A stretch of 64,000 nucleotides of DNA from Aldrovandia affinis (GCA_029706075.1 JAINUG010000178.1:592429-656428); one strand, 5' to 3'; counted from the stretch's first letter, positions 1 to 10,859 are shown. A program made the numbers and translations. The notes: generated by a model not told the origin, from the sequence alone.

Positions 1-179
1 AGGCCTCTGCGCTCCTGGAGTCCGCTCGGAGGGCGAGGCTCAAACGGCTGCGCGGCCGGCGGAGCCACGCCCCTGTGACGTCACACGCCTGCGTCCAGTG
101 CAGGACTGCGTACAGGAACTGCGACGCTCTGGTCATGCACCGAATCCGCCACATCGAGGGCAAGCACTGGCCCTGCCCC
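1..179 (+). CDS. C2H2 zinc-finger protein, internal exon
   Basis: Open to the left edge, so the exon starts before the window or at an unseen acceptor. The frame read through position 75 gives a classical C2H2 finger: Cys-x2-Cys (CVQC), 12 residues, then His-x3-His (HRIRH). It is followed by the linker HIEGKHW and the first Cys (WPCP) of the next finger. The exon stops in phase 0 at a consensus donor, CCC|GTACGT (GT at 180-181), and the second finger continues on the exon at 1184 without loss of frame. C2H2 fingers bind DNA in the nucleus, and this is probably a transcription factor. The stretch before the first finger is Arg/Leu-rich with no domain I recognise. I cannot name the family member. 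Confidence is high for a zinc-finger exon and low for the true left boundary. Confidence 0.8.
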
Positions 180-443
180 GTACGTCTGCCGCCCCCCGCC
201 CCCACCCTCTCTCACCTCCATCCTCTTTCATTCTCGCATCCTTTCCCTCTCTTCCTGGTCCTCTTTGAACCATGTTCATTATACTGTTCCTTTACAAAGA
301 GCTTCTTTTATAAAGAGGGCAAGGCCCAGCCACTACCCACTGGGCCAGTTGGGAATGTCAAACTCTCTCTTTCTGGCTCGTTCACTCTCTCACTTTCTCT
401 CACATCGTCTCTTACCTTCTGAGAGAACGCATCAGCGAATGTC

Positions 444-1151
444 TACGTGTGAGACAGGACAGTGACGTGATCTGGTAACTATGTGTGAGACAGGACAGTG
501 ATGTAATCTGGTAACTATGTGTGAGACAGGACAGTGATGTAATCTGGTAACTATGTGTGAGACAGGACAGTGATGTAATCTGGTAACTATGTGTGAGACA
601 GGACAGTGATGTAATCTGGTAACTGTGTGTGAGACAGGACAGTGATGTAATCTGGTAACTGTGTGTGAGACAGGACAGTGATGTAATCTGGTAACTGTGT
701 GAGACAGGACAGTGATGTAATCTGGTAACTGTGTGAGACGAAGTCAGTGATGTAATCTGGTAACTATGTGAGACAGGACAGTGATGTAATCTGGTAACTG
801 TGTGTGAGAGACAGGACAGTGGTGTAATCTGGTAACTATGTGTGAGACAGGACAGTGATGTAATCTGGTAACTGTGTGTGAGACAGGACAGTGATGTAAT
901 CTGGTAACTGTGTGTGAGACAGGACAGTGATGTAATCTGGTAACTGTGTGAGACAGGACAGTGATGTAATCTGGTAACTGTGTGTGAGACAAGTCAGTGA
1001 TGTAATCTGGTAACTATGTGAGACAGGACAGTGATGTAATCTGGTAACTGTGTGTGAGAGACAGGACAGTGATGTAATCTGGTAACTGTATGTGAGAGAC
1101 AGGACAGTGATGTAATCTGGTAACTGTATGTGAGAGACAGGACAGTGATGT
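444..1151. repeat. 36-bp minisatellite in zinc-finger intron
   Basis: About 20 head-to-tail copies of a roughly 36-bp unit built on GTGAGACAGGACAGTGATG and TAATCTGGTAACT. Unit length varies from about 33 to 38. The array ends about 30 bases before the acceptor of the next exon. Long reading frames across it are by-products of the repeat. Confidence 0.95.
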
Positions 1152-1183
1152 GATGTAACCGGGGGATATGTCCCTCTCTCCAG

Positions 1184-1285
1184 CTGTGCAGTAAGACCTT
1201 CTTCCGGCAGCGCAACGTCCAGAGCCACATCCGCACACACGACCCAAAGCTCTACAAGTGTCCCCGCTGCCTCTCCGCCTCCTGA
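1184..1285 (+). CDS. C2H2 zinc-finger protein, next (possibly last) exon
   Basis: A pyrimidine-rich tract and CAG acceptor end at 1183. The exon starts in phase 0 with LCSKTFF and completes the finger begun on the previous exon: CP|LC, 12 residues, His-x3-His (HIRTH). A linker DPKLYK follows, then a new finger start CPRC. Four residues later an in-frame TGA (1283-1285) stops it, before any histidine pair. Two readings are possible. Either this is the true C-terminus, supported by AATAAA at 1373-1378, or the exon really runs to a donor-like G|GTAGGC at 1287 and the stop is an assembly error or disabling mutation in finger three. Both are plausible; the zinc-finger identity itself is clear. Confidence 0.72.
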   Translation: MCSKTFFRQRNVQSHIRTHDPKLYKCPRCLSAS

Positions 1286-1372
1286 GGTAGGCGTGCCCTG
1301 AACTCCGGGCTCCTCCCCCCACCAATACAACAAAAAACAATCTTTACCCTGAACATTTTCCGTCTGTGTGCA

Positions 1373-1378
1373 AATAAA
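1373..1378 (+). promoter_or_regulatory. Polyadenylation signal AATAAA
   Basis: Canonical hexamer 88 bases after the in-frame stop of the zinc-finger exon. It fits a short 3' UTR, but AT-rich repeats nearby also contain AATAAA, so it is only suggestive. Confidence 0.35.
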
Positions 1379-1437
1379 CTCAGGGGAGTGTAATCGCAGT
1401 GCAAGGACTCCTCTTCTTTTGTTCCTCACAGCAAGAG

Positions 1438-1773
1438 GTCTCAAACTCCGTACCATAGAGGGCCGTGTGTGCGCATGGTTCTCATTACAACCAATCAAAC
1501 TCCGTACCATAGAGGGCCGTGTGTGCAGGTTCTCATTACAACCAATCACTGCTGCCTTAATTATTCAGCCGTGTGCATGCACCTCTGTGCATTTTTCAAG
1601 TTAAAGCATAAGTTTAATTAAATAAAATTGTTACTTGGATAGCAAAATTTACTCATTTCACTTTATATGCATTGTGTGCAAGCCAACAGGATAATTTAGC
1701 GAATAATAGAATTATCTGTTCAAGAGCGCAGGCTGGAGTAAAAACGGCCCTCCGTGGCACTGAGTTTGAGACC
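1438..1773 (-). mobile_element. hAT-like miniature element, family A, duplicated left end
   Basis: Ends are inverted: TCAAACTCCGTACCATAGAG near 1441 and CTCCGTGGCACTGAGTTTGA near 1750. The left end is present twice in tandem (1438-1493 and 1494-1545, about 55 bp each). The same family lies inverted at 25103. There is no coding capacity. hAT assignment rests on the end style shared with copies that have 8-bp target duplications elsewhere in the window. Confidence 0.65.
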
Positions 1774-1936
1774 CCCGCAAAGTTAGTTTTTTTGCAGGCG
1801 ACTGTGTTTCGTATTTGCTGTATTTAATGACCAGGCGTGCAGCACAGTAAAGACATTTTCAAACCAAGTAGAAGGATAGTACAAAGTACGTTTCTGGTAC
1901 TTCTGGTACGGTTAATGATTTGGGCTTGGAGTAGAG

Positions 1937-2434
1937 CAGTGCTGTTCAGCCCCAGTCCTGGAGGACCCCCGTGTGTGCTGCTTTTCGTTCCGTCTCGTGA
2001 TTAATTAAGGTTGTTGAGATCATGTGTTTAGGTTTCATAATTTTGTGCTGAAACCGATATTCACACAATTCAGGTCTGGCTCATTACCATGTGCTTCGTC
2101 TTTCAGCTCTTAATCTTCAACAGAATGGTTAAGTTTCAATGACCAGGTGTCCACACTTCCAGCATTTAGGAATTCACTCATTTCAGCTGTAGGTCTGTTA
2201 ATAAATCAATTAAAACTGTGTTATGTTTCACAATTTGCCACAGCGCATTGCAGAAAATGAAAGCAATAGTTGTCTGACAGCTAATCTGACTGATTAGAAG
2301 TCCTTAAATGAATACAGAATATTCGTTAAATCATCCCTCAGTAGACATGAGAAGTGTCTTAATTAAAAACGATTACTTCCGGAGTTGTGGTTGGAACTAA
2401 AAACCAGCATACACAGTGGGCCCCCTGGGATAGA
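1937..2434. mobile_element. hAT-like miniature element, family B
   Basis: Starts with CAGTGCTGTTCAGCCCCAGT and ends near CACAGTGGGCCCCCTGGGA, which are imperfect inverted ends. The interior is AT-rich, with no transposase. Related copies are at 7604-7873 and 25344-26095. Confidence 0.6.
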
Positions 2435-2482
2435 GGAATGTTTATTTGGATTTTTATGATGATGTATTTACTGTATAACAAG

Positions 2483-2662
<180 letters not shown>

Positions 2663-3169
2663 CCTCCCTCCATTTTAGTAAGGTGTAATCTGGAACATCT
2701 TGGATCGGAGAGGGTTGGTTTGCTGTACTTGGATGACTGCAAATACAATCCCATCAGATCACGAAAATGACAGTCCAAACGAGACGTGCTCTTGTCACTC
2801 TTATTTCAATGAACTAAAGATGCCGTCTCCCTTTTTAATTGTAATTTTTATTTTTATTTTTTACTTTAAACGTGTAGCTAACTGAAGTAAAACTTGAACC
2901 ACATGTCTTTGTTTATACTGTCTTGCACACAGAAATTGTACATGAGTTATATGCCAATGTTTTATAACATTTGTTTTGTGTTTTGTATAAATCAATGTTG
3001 AATGCACTTCTACAGTAGCATTGTCGTAAACCTAAGAATTACTTACTGCAAAACAGGTGGTTAATGAGAACTGAGAATACTTGAACGAGATGTTTGTGTG
3101 ATTATCCTTAGCCTCGATAAGCGTTTGTATCTGCCGACATCGATGTGACGGTACTGCACAGTTCACGGC

Positions 3170-3478
3170 AGCGTTTTTAACGGTATGTGATGTCACAAAG
3201 AGAGATATCATTTTAACGGGACGTGATGTCACAAAGAGATATCGTTTTAACGTATGTGATGTCACAAAGAGAGATATCATTTTAACCGTATGTGATGTCA
3301 CAAAGAGAGATATCATTTTAACCGTATGTGATGTTACAAAGAGAGATCATTTTAATGGTATGTTATGTCACGTCACAAAGAGCGATATCATTTTAACGGT
3401 ATGTGATGTTACAAAGAGCGATATCATTTTAACGGTATGTGATGTTACAAAGAGCGATATCATTTTTAATGGTATGAT
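3170..3478. repeat. 36-bp minisatellite
   Basis: About eight copies of a roughly 36-bp unit containing TATGTGATGTCACAAAGAG and GATATCATTTTAACG. Later copies carry TGATGTTACAAAG in place of TGATGTCACAAAG. TGATGTCA resembles a CREB/ATF half-palindrome; this may be incidental. Confidence 0.93.
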
Positions 3479-3929
3479 ATCAAACTTGACATAAAAATAG
3501 TGTATTTAAAAGGGACTGTCAGGCCTGTGTGTGACTGACACAATCGACTGAAGTGCAGCAGTTCTTGATTTTAAAATATTTAAAGACATACTTAATATTT
3601 AATTTTTAAGGGCATTTGTAGAAATTGTAAATTTTTTTAGAATTTGGGATTAATTACCGAAGCATCGATTTTTACGGTTTCCTGAAACGAGGGGGGGGGG
3701 AGGGCGAAAAGAATAAAATTGAAATTTTGTAATAAATGTTGCATTTTACGCCAACTGCTCTTGTTTTGTGCCTTATCGACCTGTCCTTGTCATCGACCCT
3801 GGTCGCCTCCATCTTGTTTCGTCTCTGTTTCCACACAGCATGGCCCCTCTCTCCGTGGCGGTTTGTACGGTACAGTAACGGGCTCTCTGGCTGACTTGCA
3901 CTGCTCCTTTTGAAACATCCTGTACGTGT

Positions 3930-4113
3930 TCCACGGGGGGGACAAACAGCCCTGGCCCAGGCTAGAAGAGGCTCAGCCGGCCGTGGGTACTTGTTGGAAA
4001 GGGGAGGGGCGGCCTATCTGCTGGTACTGGCTGCGCCCCCCCCCCAACTGCACCCGTTTAAAGGATCCCTCGTTTACTCAACTATGACCTTTATTTTGGC
4101 AGTTACCTGCAAG
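3930..4113. mobile_element. TA-target miniature element, family M, decayed copy
   Basis: The right end TTTATTTTGGCAGTTACCTG and the GC-rich core (CCCTGGCCCAGGCTAG, TTGGAAAGGGGAGGGGC, ACTGCACCCGTTTAAAGGAT) match the copies at 7212 and 48919. The left inverted end is not recognisable. Confidence 0.65.
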
Positions 4114-4296
4114 TGGTCGCCTTTAAAACGTGGACCAGGTCCGGAACCGAAATACGCAATGTGATTGGATATCACTGGTCCCGCCTTCACCTTGCCACCT
4201 CATTGGACATTAATTCCACCCCTCCCCGCTACACTTGCTCAATTTTTCAGTCTAATGGTTTGGAAACGTTTGTGCCGCTATGAGGTAATACTGCTT

Positions 4297-4535
4297 TCTT
4301 TTTCTTTCTTTTTTTTGTTCTTTTTTTGTTCTGTTTCAGATTTTTTTTCCCAATTTAGTGGCCAATTATACTCTCTATTTAATTCAATTCACCCTCTCCT
4401 ACAAACTCGCCGCCCGTCCTCCGGGTCAAGCTAAGTCCCAGAGGCTGGCGATGATCCGCCTCCTCCAAGACGGAACTCGCCCACCTGCTCTCTAGGGACG
4501 CACTTCGTGCTTCTCGGCGAGCTCGTGCCGGCTCA
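4297..4535 (-). mobile_element. tRNA-type SINE, family S-B, 5'-truncated
   Basis: Read on the minus strand it ends with ATAATTGGCCACTAAATTGG and an A-rich tail (T-rich here). The body contains the GCCGGCACGAGCTCGCCGAG and GGAGGCGGATCATCG blocks seen in three other copies (27455, 35199, 51368). The tRNA-like head present in the 35199 copy is missing here. Confidence 0.75.
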
Positions 4536-4570
4536 CATTATATATTAGTGCATAATTAAGATTTTACATG

Positions 4571-4795
4571 GAATATTACATTACATTACAGGCATTTAGC
4601 AGACGCTCTTATCCAGAGCCACTTACAGCTTTACATTTCTTTACAATCCATTTATACAGCTGGATATTAACTGAAGCAATTCAGGTTAAGTACCTTTAGC
4701 TCAAGGGTACAATGGCAGTGTCCCACCTGGGGATTGAACCTGCAACCTTAACATTACAAGCCCAGTTCCCTAACCATTATACCACACTGCCTGCC
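4571..4795 (-). mobile_element. tRNA-derived SINE with L2-type tail, family S-A
   Basis: On the minus strand it opens with a tRNA-like head (GGCAGTGTGGTATAATGG, B-box GGTTCAATCCC) and continues through CCTTGAGCTAAAGGTACTTA and ATATCCAGCTGTATAAATGG. It ends with a small stem-loop (about GCTCTGGATAAGAGC) and (TGTAA)n. The GGATA loop and TGTAA tail are hallmarks of eel UnaL2-type LINEs and the SINEs they mobilise. The copy is full length, about 225 bp. Confidence 0.88.
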
Positions 4796-5097
4796 TAATA
4801 GTATAGAATAGTTGATGACAATTAATTGAGGTATTCCAAAAACAAAGCAACAGTTTTGGTCATAATAAATGCATAATTGCTAAGTCTCTGCACTGCAGGT
4901 ATTGTTTTCATGGCATGAATCATGTCATGTTTACCATTTCCATCTTCTCCTTCTCTGTTGGGGTCTACTCTGTCTACTGTGCGGCTCGAGGCACCAACCA
5001 CCTCCTCATGCTCTTCAGGCGACAGTCTTTTTCTCAAGATCTGCGTCCTTTTAATATTGTCGAGGGGGAAGGATCCAAGGTCTCATCTTATGGTTGA

Positions 5098-5720
5098 GAC
5101 GTGGCCATTTTGTGAATGATGTGAATAGGCAATTTCTCCTCTACCTTCCTGGCCAGCATCTCTTTCAACTATGGAACAAAATGTTAGATGGTAACAAATG
5201 CATTAATACAAACACCACTATTCAAAAAACAAACACATCACCTAACTGACCTAAAGGTACCTAAACTGGGTCTTCCCTATGAGCTGTTTTAATCAGATAG
5301 GAGTCCATAGATAAGGACCCTAAAAAGTGACGAAGGGCAGCAATCATGAGCCACCTACCTGACTGGTGACATCGGAATCATCCGGATCAACATGCAGTCC
5401 TTTCAGCAGTGTCACTCTGGTGGGCAGGGTGAGGTGGATTGTTGGTGTCTTTCCTGCGGAGGGATGCCTGGATGCCACGTCAAATGGCTCCAGGAGTCTA
5501 ATAAGATCTCCCAACAGCCTCTCGTCGATTTTGTATAGGTAGCGGAGCTCATTTCTTGCTGACAGGATCTCCTGGAGTTTCCCTGAATCGAGTGCCTCCT
5601 GGATTGACTTGATCATGTACAGCTTGGCATTCCATCTTGTGTCCACTTTTTGCAGGACTTACACGAAGCATAGTCGGTGGACTTTCCATCCAAAAAGACA
5701 CGTTCAAATTTTTTGAGCAT
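5098..5720 (-). pseudogene. BED/hAT-type transposase remnant
   Basis: Minus-strand pieces of a ZBED-like hAT transposase. From 5720 down to about 5647 lies a BED-finger start with Cys-x2-Cys (SCKSC) but no following His pair. It is joined directly to a middle segment at 5646-5344 (DTRWNAKLYMIKSIQ, LLEPFDVASRHPSAGKTPTI), so the stretch between them is deleted. That segment ends at AG|GTAGGT near 5353. After about 190 bases an acceptor-like CATAG (near 5170) precedes LKEMLARKVEEKLPIHIIHK (to about 5100), soon followed by a stop. The hAT dimerisation region was not found. It is clearly non-functional; the splice-like junctions may be remnants of an intron-bearing element or chance. Confidence 0.6.
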
Positions 5721-6044
5721 GCCCTTTCAACATTTCATATGTCACTCGTTGGTTTATCGCTGCCACCAGTACCAAGAGGGTGTGTTTTTGTACATCCGTC
5801 TTAGAACGACTTGATAGATGCTGGATGAACCAATGAGTGTGCTTTCCACTGTGCAAATCACTGAACTGTGCAAATAGGTAGCTAGCTGTTTAAGTAGCTA
5901 ATTGTGTGGTGTGGTGGTAACACGTGTGTAGTTCATGAAAATCATATCCTGTCTTGCCTGTATATCATGTAATTCTTGCCCGTTTCTCTCCTGTTGCCGT
6001 GGGAATCCTGTGGGTCCTGTGAGTCCTGCGGGACTCCTGTCCTA

Positions 6045-6110
6045 AATATCACCCTCTAGTACGGACCCTGCAGCTCTCTGGGACCAGAGTTGGCCACCCC
6101 TGCTTGGGAA
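6045..6110. mobile_element. hAT-like element end fragment
   Basis: GGGACCAGAGTTGGCCACCC followed by CTG is the inverted end typical of teleost hAT miniature elements. The other end was not located. Confidence 0.4.
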
Positions 6111-6246
6111 TATTGACTATTATGTCCCAACAATGTCATGGCTAGATAGTAACCCTATTTTTCCCCATTTTGTTCAACAACACAATTCCGCAAAGATACG
6201 CGTTCACGTTTGCTCCTGGCCATACATTTAAACGTCGCCGTGACCC

Positions 6247-6466
6247 AACGGTGTCCAATCTTATCCGAGAAGGGCCGGCGTGTGTGTGTGTGTGTGTGTG
6301 TGTGCAGGCTCTTGTTCTAGGCCCGGTGCTACAACACCCACTCAGATTCAACTGTGACTCATTCATCAGTGGTTCACAGTCTTCAATCGAGACCCTGACT
6401 AGTTGAATCGGGCGTTTTAGTGCTGGGCTAGAACAAAAGCACCCTGCACCCCACACCGAGCCCTTT
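6247..6466. mobile_element. Palindromic hAT-like miniature element with internal (TG)n
   Basis: Imperfect inverted ends: CGGTGTCCAATCTTATCCGA at left and CACCGAGCCCTTTG at right. A subterminal TGCAGGCTCTTGTTCTAG faces CTAGAACAAAAGCACCCTGC. A (TG)12 tract sits just inside the left end. Confidence 0.55.
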
Positions 6467-7211
6467 GTACATAATTTATTACGCCTTTATCAACTAATGA
6501 TGTCCACAAACATTCACTCCAACCACATAATGTGCTCGTAAACGTCACAATAACATCCTCCTGTTGCCCAGTGAAACATGACACCGGTGCAATTGGGATG
6601 GCAGGTAGTTCTGGCGGGGGGCAGGGGGCGGGGCATACCACAAACCTATACAGCACTGAGGGTTTTCCACTTCACAGAGTCTCCATAGAAACAACTACAG
6701 GGCCCACAGACTCTTAGCCCTTACAAACATTCACTTCTGTAACCCTCTGACCTCTTGTGAACACACTGAATTCTGATACACAGCCACACAAAGCCCCAAA
6801 CTAGGGTTATTTTCCTGCTTCCTGATCATCTTCTGCTTCTGGTTCTTCTTCATTTCCCTGCTGATTACATCATCAAAAATGCTCCAGTCCCACAATGATT
6901 AATTCGCCACATTAGTCGACATCTCCTTCAGCCCGTAACACCAACACTACCGATCTACTTAAAGCGATGACAACATCTTTTGGGCCAAGTTGCATGAAGG
7001 AATGTAGGTAGCATTGCTTAGGAGTAGTGCTTATTTGCTTTAGTTTCTGTGAAACATTAATGAAAGTTTAGTTGTAACTTTTATCGTCATTTTGATATCA
7101 ATAACTTGGTGCATGTACAGATTTTAGGAATTGTGTTTTTACAGATGTTTGTAGAGATAATGTTTTTCGTGTGTGAGTGATTTGGATGTTGAAAATGTTT
7201 TTGTTGCGATA

Positions 7212-7427
7212 CAGGTAACTGCCAAAATAAAGGCAACACTTTGGTAACCCGGGGGGACACTCAAACACCCCTGGCCCGGGCTAGGACAGTCCATTGGAAA
7301 GGGGAGGGCTGGGCCTGGTCTATCCACTGATACCGGCCGTGGTACCCCTGATGGACACTCACGGTACTGCACCCGTTTAAAGGATTCCTCATTTACTCAA
7401 GTGTTGCCTTATTTCGGCAGTTACCTG
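7212..7427. mobile_element. TA-target miniature element, family M
   Basis: Inverted ends CAGGTAACTGCCAAAATAAA and the complement of TTATTTCGGCAGTTACCTG, preceded by TA (7210-7211). The core is GC-rich with no similarity to a transposase. Ends match those of a Tc1-like element whose transposase fragment is at 15842-16265, so this is probably its non-autonomous derivative. Confidence 0.85.
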
Positions 7428-7603
7428 TGATTACCTGCATGTCTTGGAATTATTTCAAAAGGCAACTGTCGAGCAGCATTTTGCAAAGGTGCTGATGTGA
7501 GGTGAAGCTCACAAGTGGAGACTGTTGTGCTTTTTAACCATCAACCATCAACCATCAACAGTGAGATGGTGCTCAATGCTGAGGACGGGTTCTACAGCTA
7601 ATG

Positions 7604-7873
7604 CAGGGGGTCCCAAACTCGGTCGTGGGGACCCCCCTGTGTACGCCGTTTTTTTGTTTCTTTATCAATTCAGGTTGTTGAAAATGTGTTGAAGTACTGC
7701 CATCATTTTACCTTAGAATTCTTGTAGCACAATTCAGGTAAACTTTGTCTAATTAAAGTGTTGTAAAGTATTGTCTAATTAAAAACAATTAACAGCTTGT
7801 TACACTTCAAGGAATCGCAAATATGGTTGGAACGAAAACCAGCGTACCCAAGGGGCTACTCCGTGCCAGAGAA
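7604..7873. mobile_element. hAT-like miniature element, family B
   Basis: Begins CAGGGGGTCCCAAACTCGGT, ends with ACCAGCGTACCCAAGGGGC and decayed terminal bases. AT-rich interior, non-coding. Confidence 0.6.
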
Positions 7874-8049
7874 CTAGGCCATATATTTACAGGATGGCAT
7901 TGTGGTTAATACTGTTTGACTGGACGTGATGTGGCCATTACACCATCACGGATTACAGGTGAACGATGACATCTAATCACACCCATTGTTATTTATTTCT
8001 GCCTTGATTTCAGTGAAGGCATTTATTTTGTCCTTACATTACATTTTTG

Positions 8050-8632
8050 CAAATGTATTAAAAATTAAAAAACGTATTCACGCCGTTTGCTATGCCACTC
8101 AAAATTGAGCTCAGGTGCATCCTGTTTCCACTGATCATCCTTGAGATGTTTCTAGAACTTCATTGGAGTCCACCTGTGGTAAATTCTATTAATTGGACAT
8201 GATTTGGAAAGGCACACACCTGTCTATATAAGGTCCCACAGTTGACAGTGCATGTCAGAGTAAAACCAAGCCATGAAGTCCTAGGAACTCTCCATAGACC
8301 CTCCGAGATAGAATTGTGTTGAGGCATAGATCTGGGGAAGGGTATAAAAACATTGCTAAAGCATTGAAAGCACCCAGGAGAACAGTGGGCTCCATCATTG
8401 TGAAATGGAATAAGTTTGGAACCACCACAACTCTTCTTAGAGCTGGCCGTCTGGCCAAACTAAGTAACCGGGCAAGAAGGGCCATGGTCAGGGAGGTGAC
8501 CAAGAACCCAATGGCCACTCTAAGAGAGCTTCAGAGTTCCTCTGCAGCGATGGGAGAACCTGGTAGAAGGACAAACATCTCTGCAGCACTCCATTAGTAT
8601 TCCACCGCTGTGAATACTTTCTGGATGCACTG
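8050..8632 (+). mobile_element. Deleted Tc1-like element
   Basis: The left terminal repeat is lost; the sequence begins in the subterminal region (GTATTCACGCCGTTTGC). The right end is intact (GTGAATACTTTCTGGATGCA then CTG|TA). A transposase 5' part at 8316-8595 includes a helix-turn-helix (YKNIAKALKAPRRTVGSIIV) and KLSNRARRAMVREVTKNP. It breaks at about 8594, directly before the 3' terminal region, so the whole catalytic domain is missing. Confidence 0.85.
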
Positions 8633-8770
8633 TACATACAGCATTAGTTGTGAACCTCTCCTCCAATCAGAATTTCTGTGAAACATTTTACCCTTTGACC
8701 TCCCCGGCAGCACACACCCGATTGGCCGATGAGATCCTCTTTCGCTGGTCTGCACAACACTGCCCCCCTA

Positions 8771-9015
8771 CTGAGATGGCGTCATGGCTCTCAGGTTTGT
8801 TAGTGTTTTGGTTGATGGATAATTGTGTTTGTTGGTTGAGGTCACAGCAGCGTAACTGTTATATACATCTGGTGGTGTTAATGTTTCTGGGAACATTTAC
8901 GTCTGTCTATTCGTTCAGTGATGAAAAGCACCAGCAAACTCGAGACGAAAGTATCCTTAAACACACCGACCAAGCGAGCATCTCCGGGAGAGTGGCTGCA
9001 CTAAGAGTTTTCTGA
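8771..9015 (+). other. Unassigned small open frame, doubtful
   Basis: Starts at ATGGCGTCATGG in fair initiation context, with CCAAT and ATTGG motifs 40-110 bases upstream. It encodes a hydrophobic stretch (HLVVLMFLGTFTSVYSF) followed by a hydrophilic tail and a stop. A donor-like CAG|GTTTGT lies seven codons in. I recognise no family; it could be a first exon or chance. Confidence 0.15.
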
Positions 9016-9259
9016 AGTAGCAATAACCCTCTCATGTTGTTCTTCTCTACACGTGTGCGTGTGTCTCAGTGAGTGAGTGTGTGCATGCGTGTGAGTGAGG
9101 TTTTGGGGTCTCCAGCGTTGAAATGAATGTAATTTGAAGGAGGTTGTACGTCCTTCTTTGCTCAGCATTGCCATCCTCTGACTACTGCCGGATTGGCTGC
9201 AGTGCTGTTCTCGTTACTTTCATGCCTGACCTCTGACCTCTGACCTCTTACATCACTCT

Positions 9260-9600
9260 CATGGTCAGGGTTCCCACTCAAATCAAATGTCCATTTTCCA
9301 TGACATTTCAATGACAAATTTAAGGTTTTCAATTACTTTTTTTTCTTCCGCGACTGACACAAAAATTGACTACTTTCACAACTTTGTTGTCAGTGCAAAT
9401 ACACATCTCGAACAGCCGTGGCAGGTGGCAACAAGCGTGGCAGAGGAACAGACATTTTGCGGTAATGTTATCGGAAAAGAAAATATCTATAACGTTACAT
9501 GGAATCAGACATTTCCATGACATTTCCATGACATAGAGCTTTTGCATTTCCATGACTTTCCATGACTGAATAATTTCTGCCACAGCTTTTCCATGACGTC
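9260..9600. repeat. Degenerate TTTCCATGAC-rich dispersed repeat
   Basis: Repeated TTTCCATGACA-like words near both ends of a 340-bp block opening with AGGGTTCCCACTC. The style is that of a common fish miniature element, but clean ends and a target duplication are not visible. Confidence 0.4.
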
Positions 9601-9728
9601 TCACAGTCACTGAGATATTCAAGGGCACAGACTAGGTGAAGAAATGTGGTGTGACTGCAGAATTTATCCCTGGTGGGCAGTTCCATGGGCCTGAGGGGCA
9701 GAACCTTAATGTACACCACTCTTACTGC

Positions 9729-10003
9729 AGTGATGTCATAGCAGGCAGGGTGTTTCAAGGTATGGCTCAGTGATGTGACATCATAGCAGGCAGGATGTGT
9801 GAAGGCGTGGCTCAGTGCTGTGACATCATAGCAGGCAGGGGGTGTGAAGGCGTGGCTCAGTGCTGTGACATCATAGCAGGCAGGATGTATGAAGGCGTGG
9901 CTCAGTGCTGTGACATCATAGCAGGCAGGGGGTGTGAAGGCGTGGCTCAGTGCTGTGACATCATAGCAGGCAGGCTGTGCGAAGGTGTGGCTCAGTGCAG
10001 TGA
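9729..10003. repeat. 45-bp minisatellite upstream of candidate first exon
   Basis: About six copies of a 45-bp unit, GTGTGAAGGCGTGGCTCAGT followed by GCTGTGACATCATAGCAGGC and AGG. It ends about 185 bases before the ATG at 10188, so it lies in the presumed promoter or 5' flank. Confidence 0.93.
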
Positions 10004-10187
10004 ATGCGGTCATTGTTTGTGAGACTTCCTCGATAGAGAGGGCCTTTGATAGCTGTGCTTGTGCAACTGGGCGGCGACGCAGACCTGGCTGAGCAAACAG
10101 GGTGAAGTGGCGTGGCAGCGCCAGGCTCTGTGTGTTACATAAGCACCTGCGCCTGCGCCAGCGCCATCGCCCCCTCCCTGCTCCATC

Positions 10188-10352
10188 ATGGCCGCCACAA
10201 CTCCAGCTCCAGCTCCAGCTCCTGGGGAGGTGGAGGACGCAGATCCTCGGGACCCGAAGGTGGAGGCCTGTGCCTCCTTCGCCCTGCAGAGCCTCTTCAG
10301 CGAGGAGCTGCGCCGCTACACCATCACCAAGTTCCACTCTGTCAAGAGGGCC
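10188..10352 (+). CDS. Unidentified gene, first coding exon
   Basis: ATG in good context (ATCATGGCC) downstream of GC-rich DNA. It opens 55 codons and ends in phase 0 at a perfect donor, GCC|GTGAGT (10353). The N-terminus is an Ala/Pro-rich run (TPAPAPAP), then an acidic segment, then a helical-looking segment with EACASFALQSLFSEELRR and YTITKFHSVKRA. I do not recognise the family. Codon composition is GC-rich, unlike the AT-rich flanks, which supports real coding sequence. A following exon is not certain; the nearest phase-compatible candidate on this strand is at 16779. It lies just downstream of a minisatellite and upstream of (TG)n and (AC)n arrays that would be in its first intron. Confidence 0.55.
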
Positions 10353-10431
10353 GTGAGTCATCGTTACCGCTCCGCCATGCTGTCCCAACGCTGCCCTTCA
10401 GAGTGAGGGGAGGGAGAGGCCACGCACTGGG

Positions 10432-10562
10432 CGTGTGTGTGTGTGTTTGTGTGCATGCATGAATGTGTGCTTGTGTGTTTGTGTGTGCGTGTGTGTGAGT
10501 GTGCATAACTGTGTCCATGTATACTTTGATGTGTGTGTGTGTGTGTGGGTGGGTATGTGTGT
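10432..10562. repeat. (TG)n-rich array
   Basis: Interrupted TGTGTG with GCATG variants, followed at 10571 by a T run. Confidence 0.85.
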
Positions 10563-10662
10563 ATTGATCATCTTTTTTTTTTTTAAAGCCACGCAAATTC
10601 TGTGCTCCATCCAGACCAGATTTTAATATGTGGGATGATTCATTGCTGTGGCTTTGCAAGGC

Positions 10663-10678
10663 AAAACACACACACGCA

Positions 10679-10716
<38 letters not shown>

Positions 10717-10748
10717 CACACACACTACACACGCACATACACGCACAC

Positions 10749-10805
<57 letters not shown>

Positions 10806-10838
10806 TGCACACTACACACACACATACACACACACTCA
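10663..10838. repeat. (AC)n array
   Basis: About 175 bp of AC with sparse GCAC and TACAC interruptions. The long frames across it on both strands are not genes. Confidence 0.95.
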
Positions 10839-10859
10839 ATAGCAGAACAGTCCTCTGAT

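Noticed and set aside
836-1549. Minus-strand frames repeating SYQITSLSCL
   Set aside because: Translation of the 36-bp intronic minisatellite; they overlap the real zinc-finger exon on the other strand.
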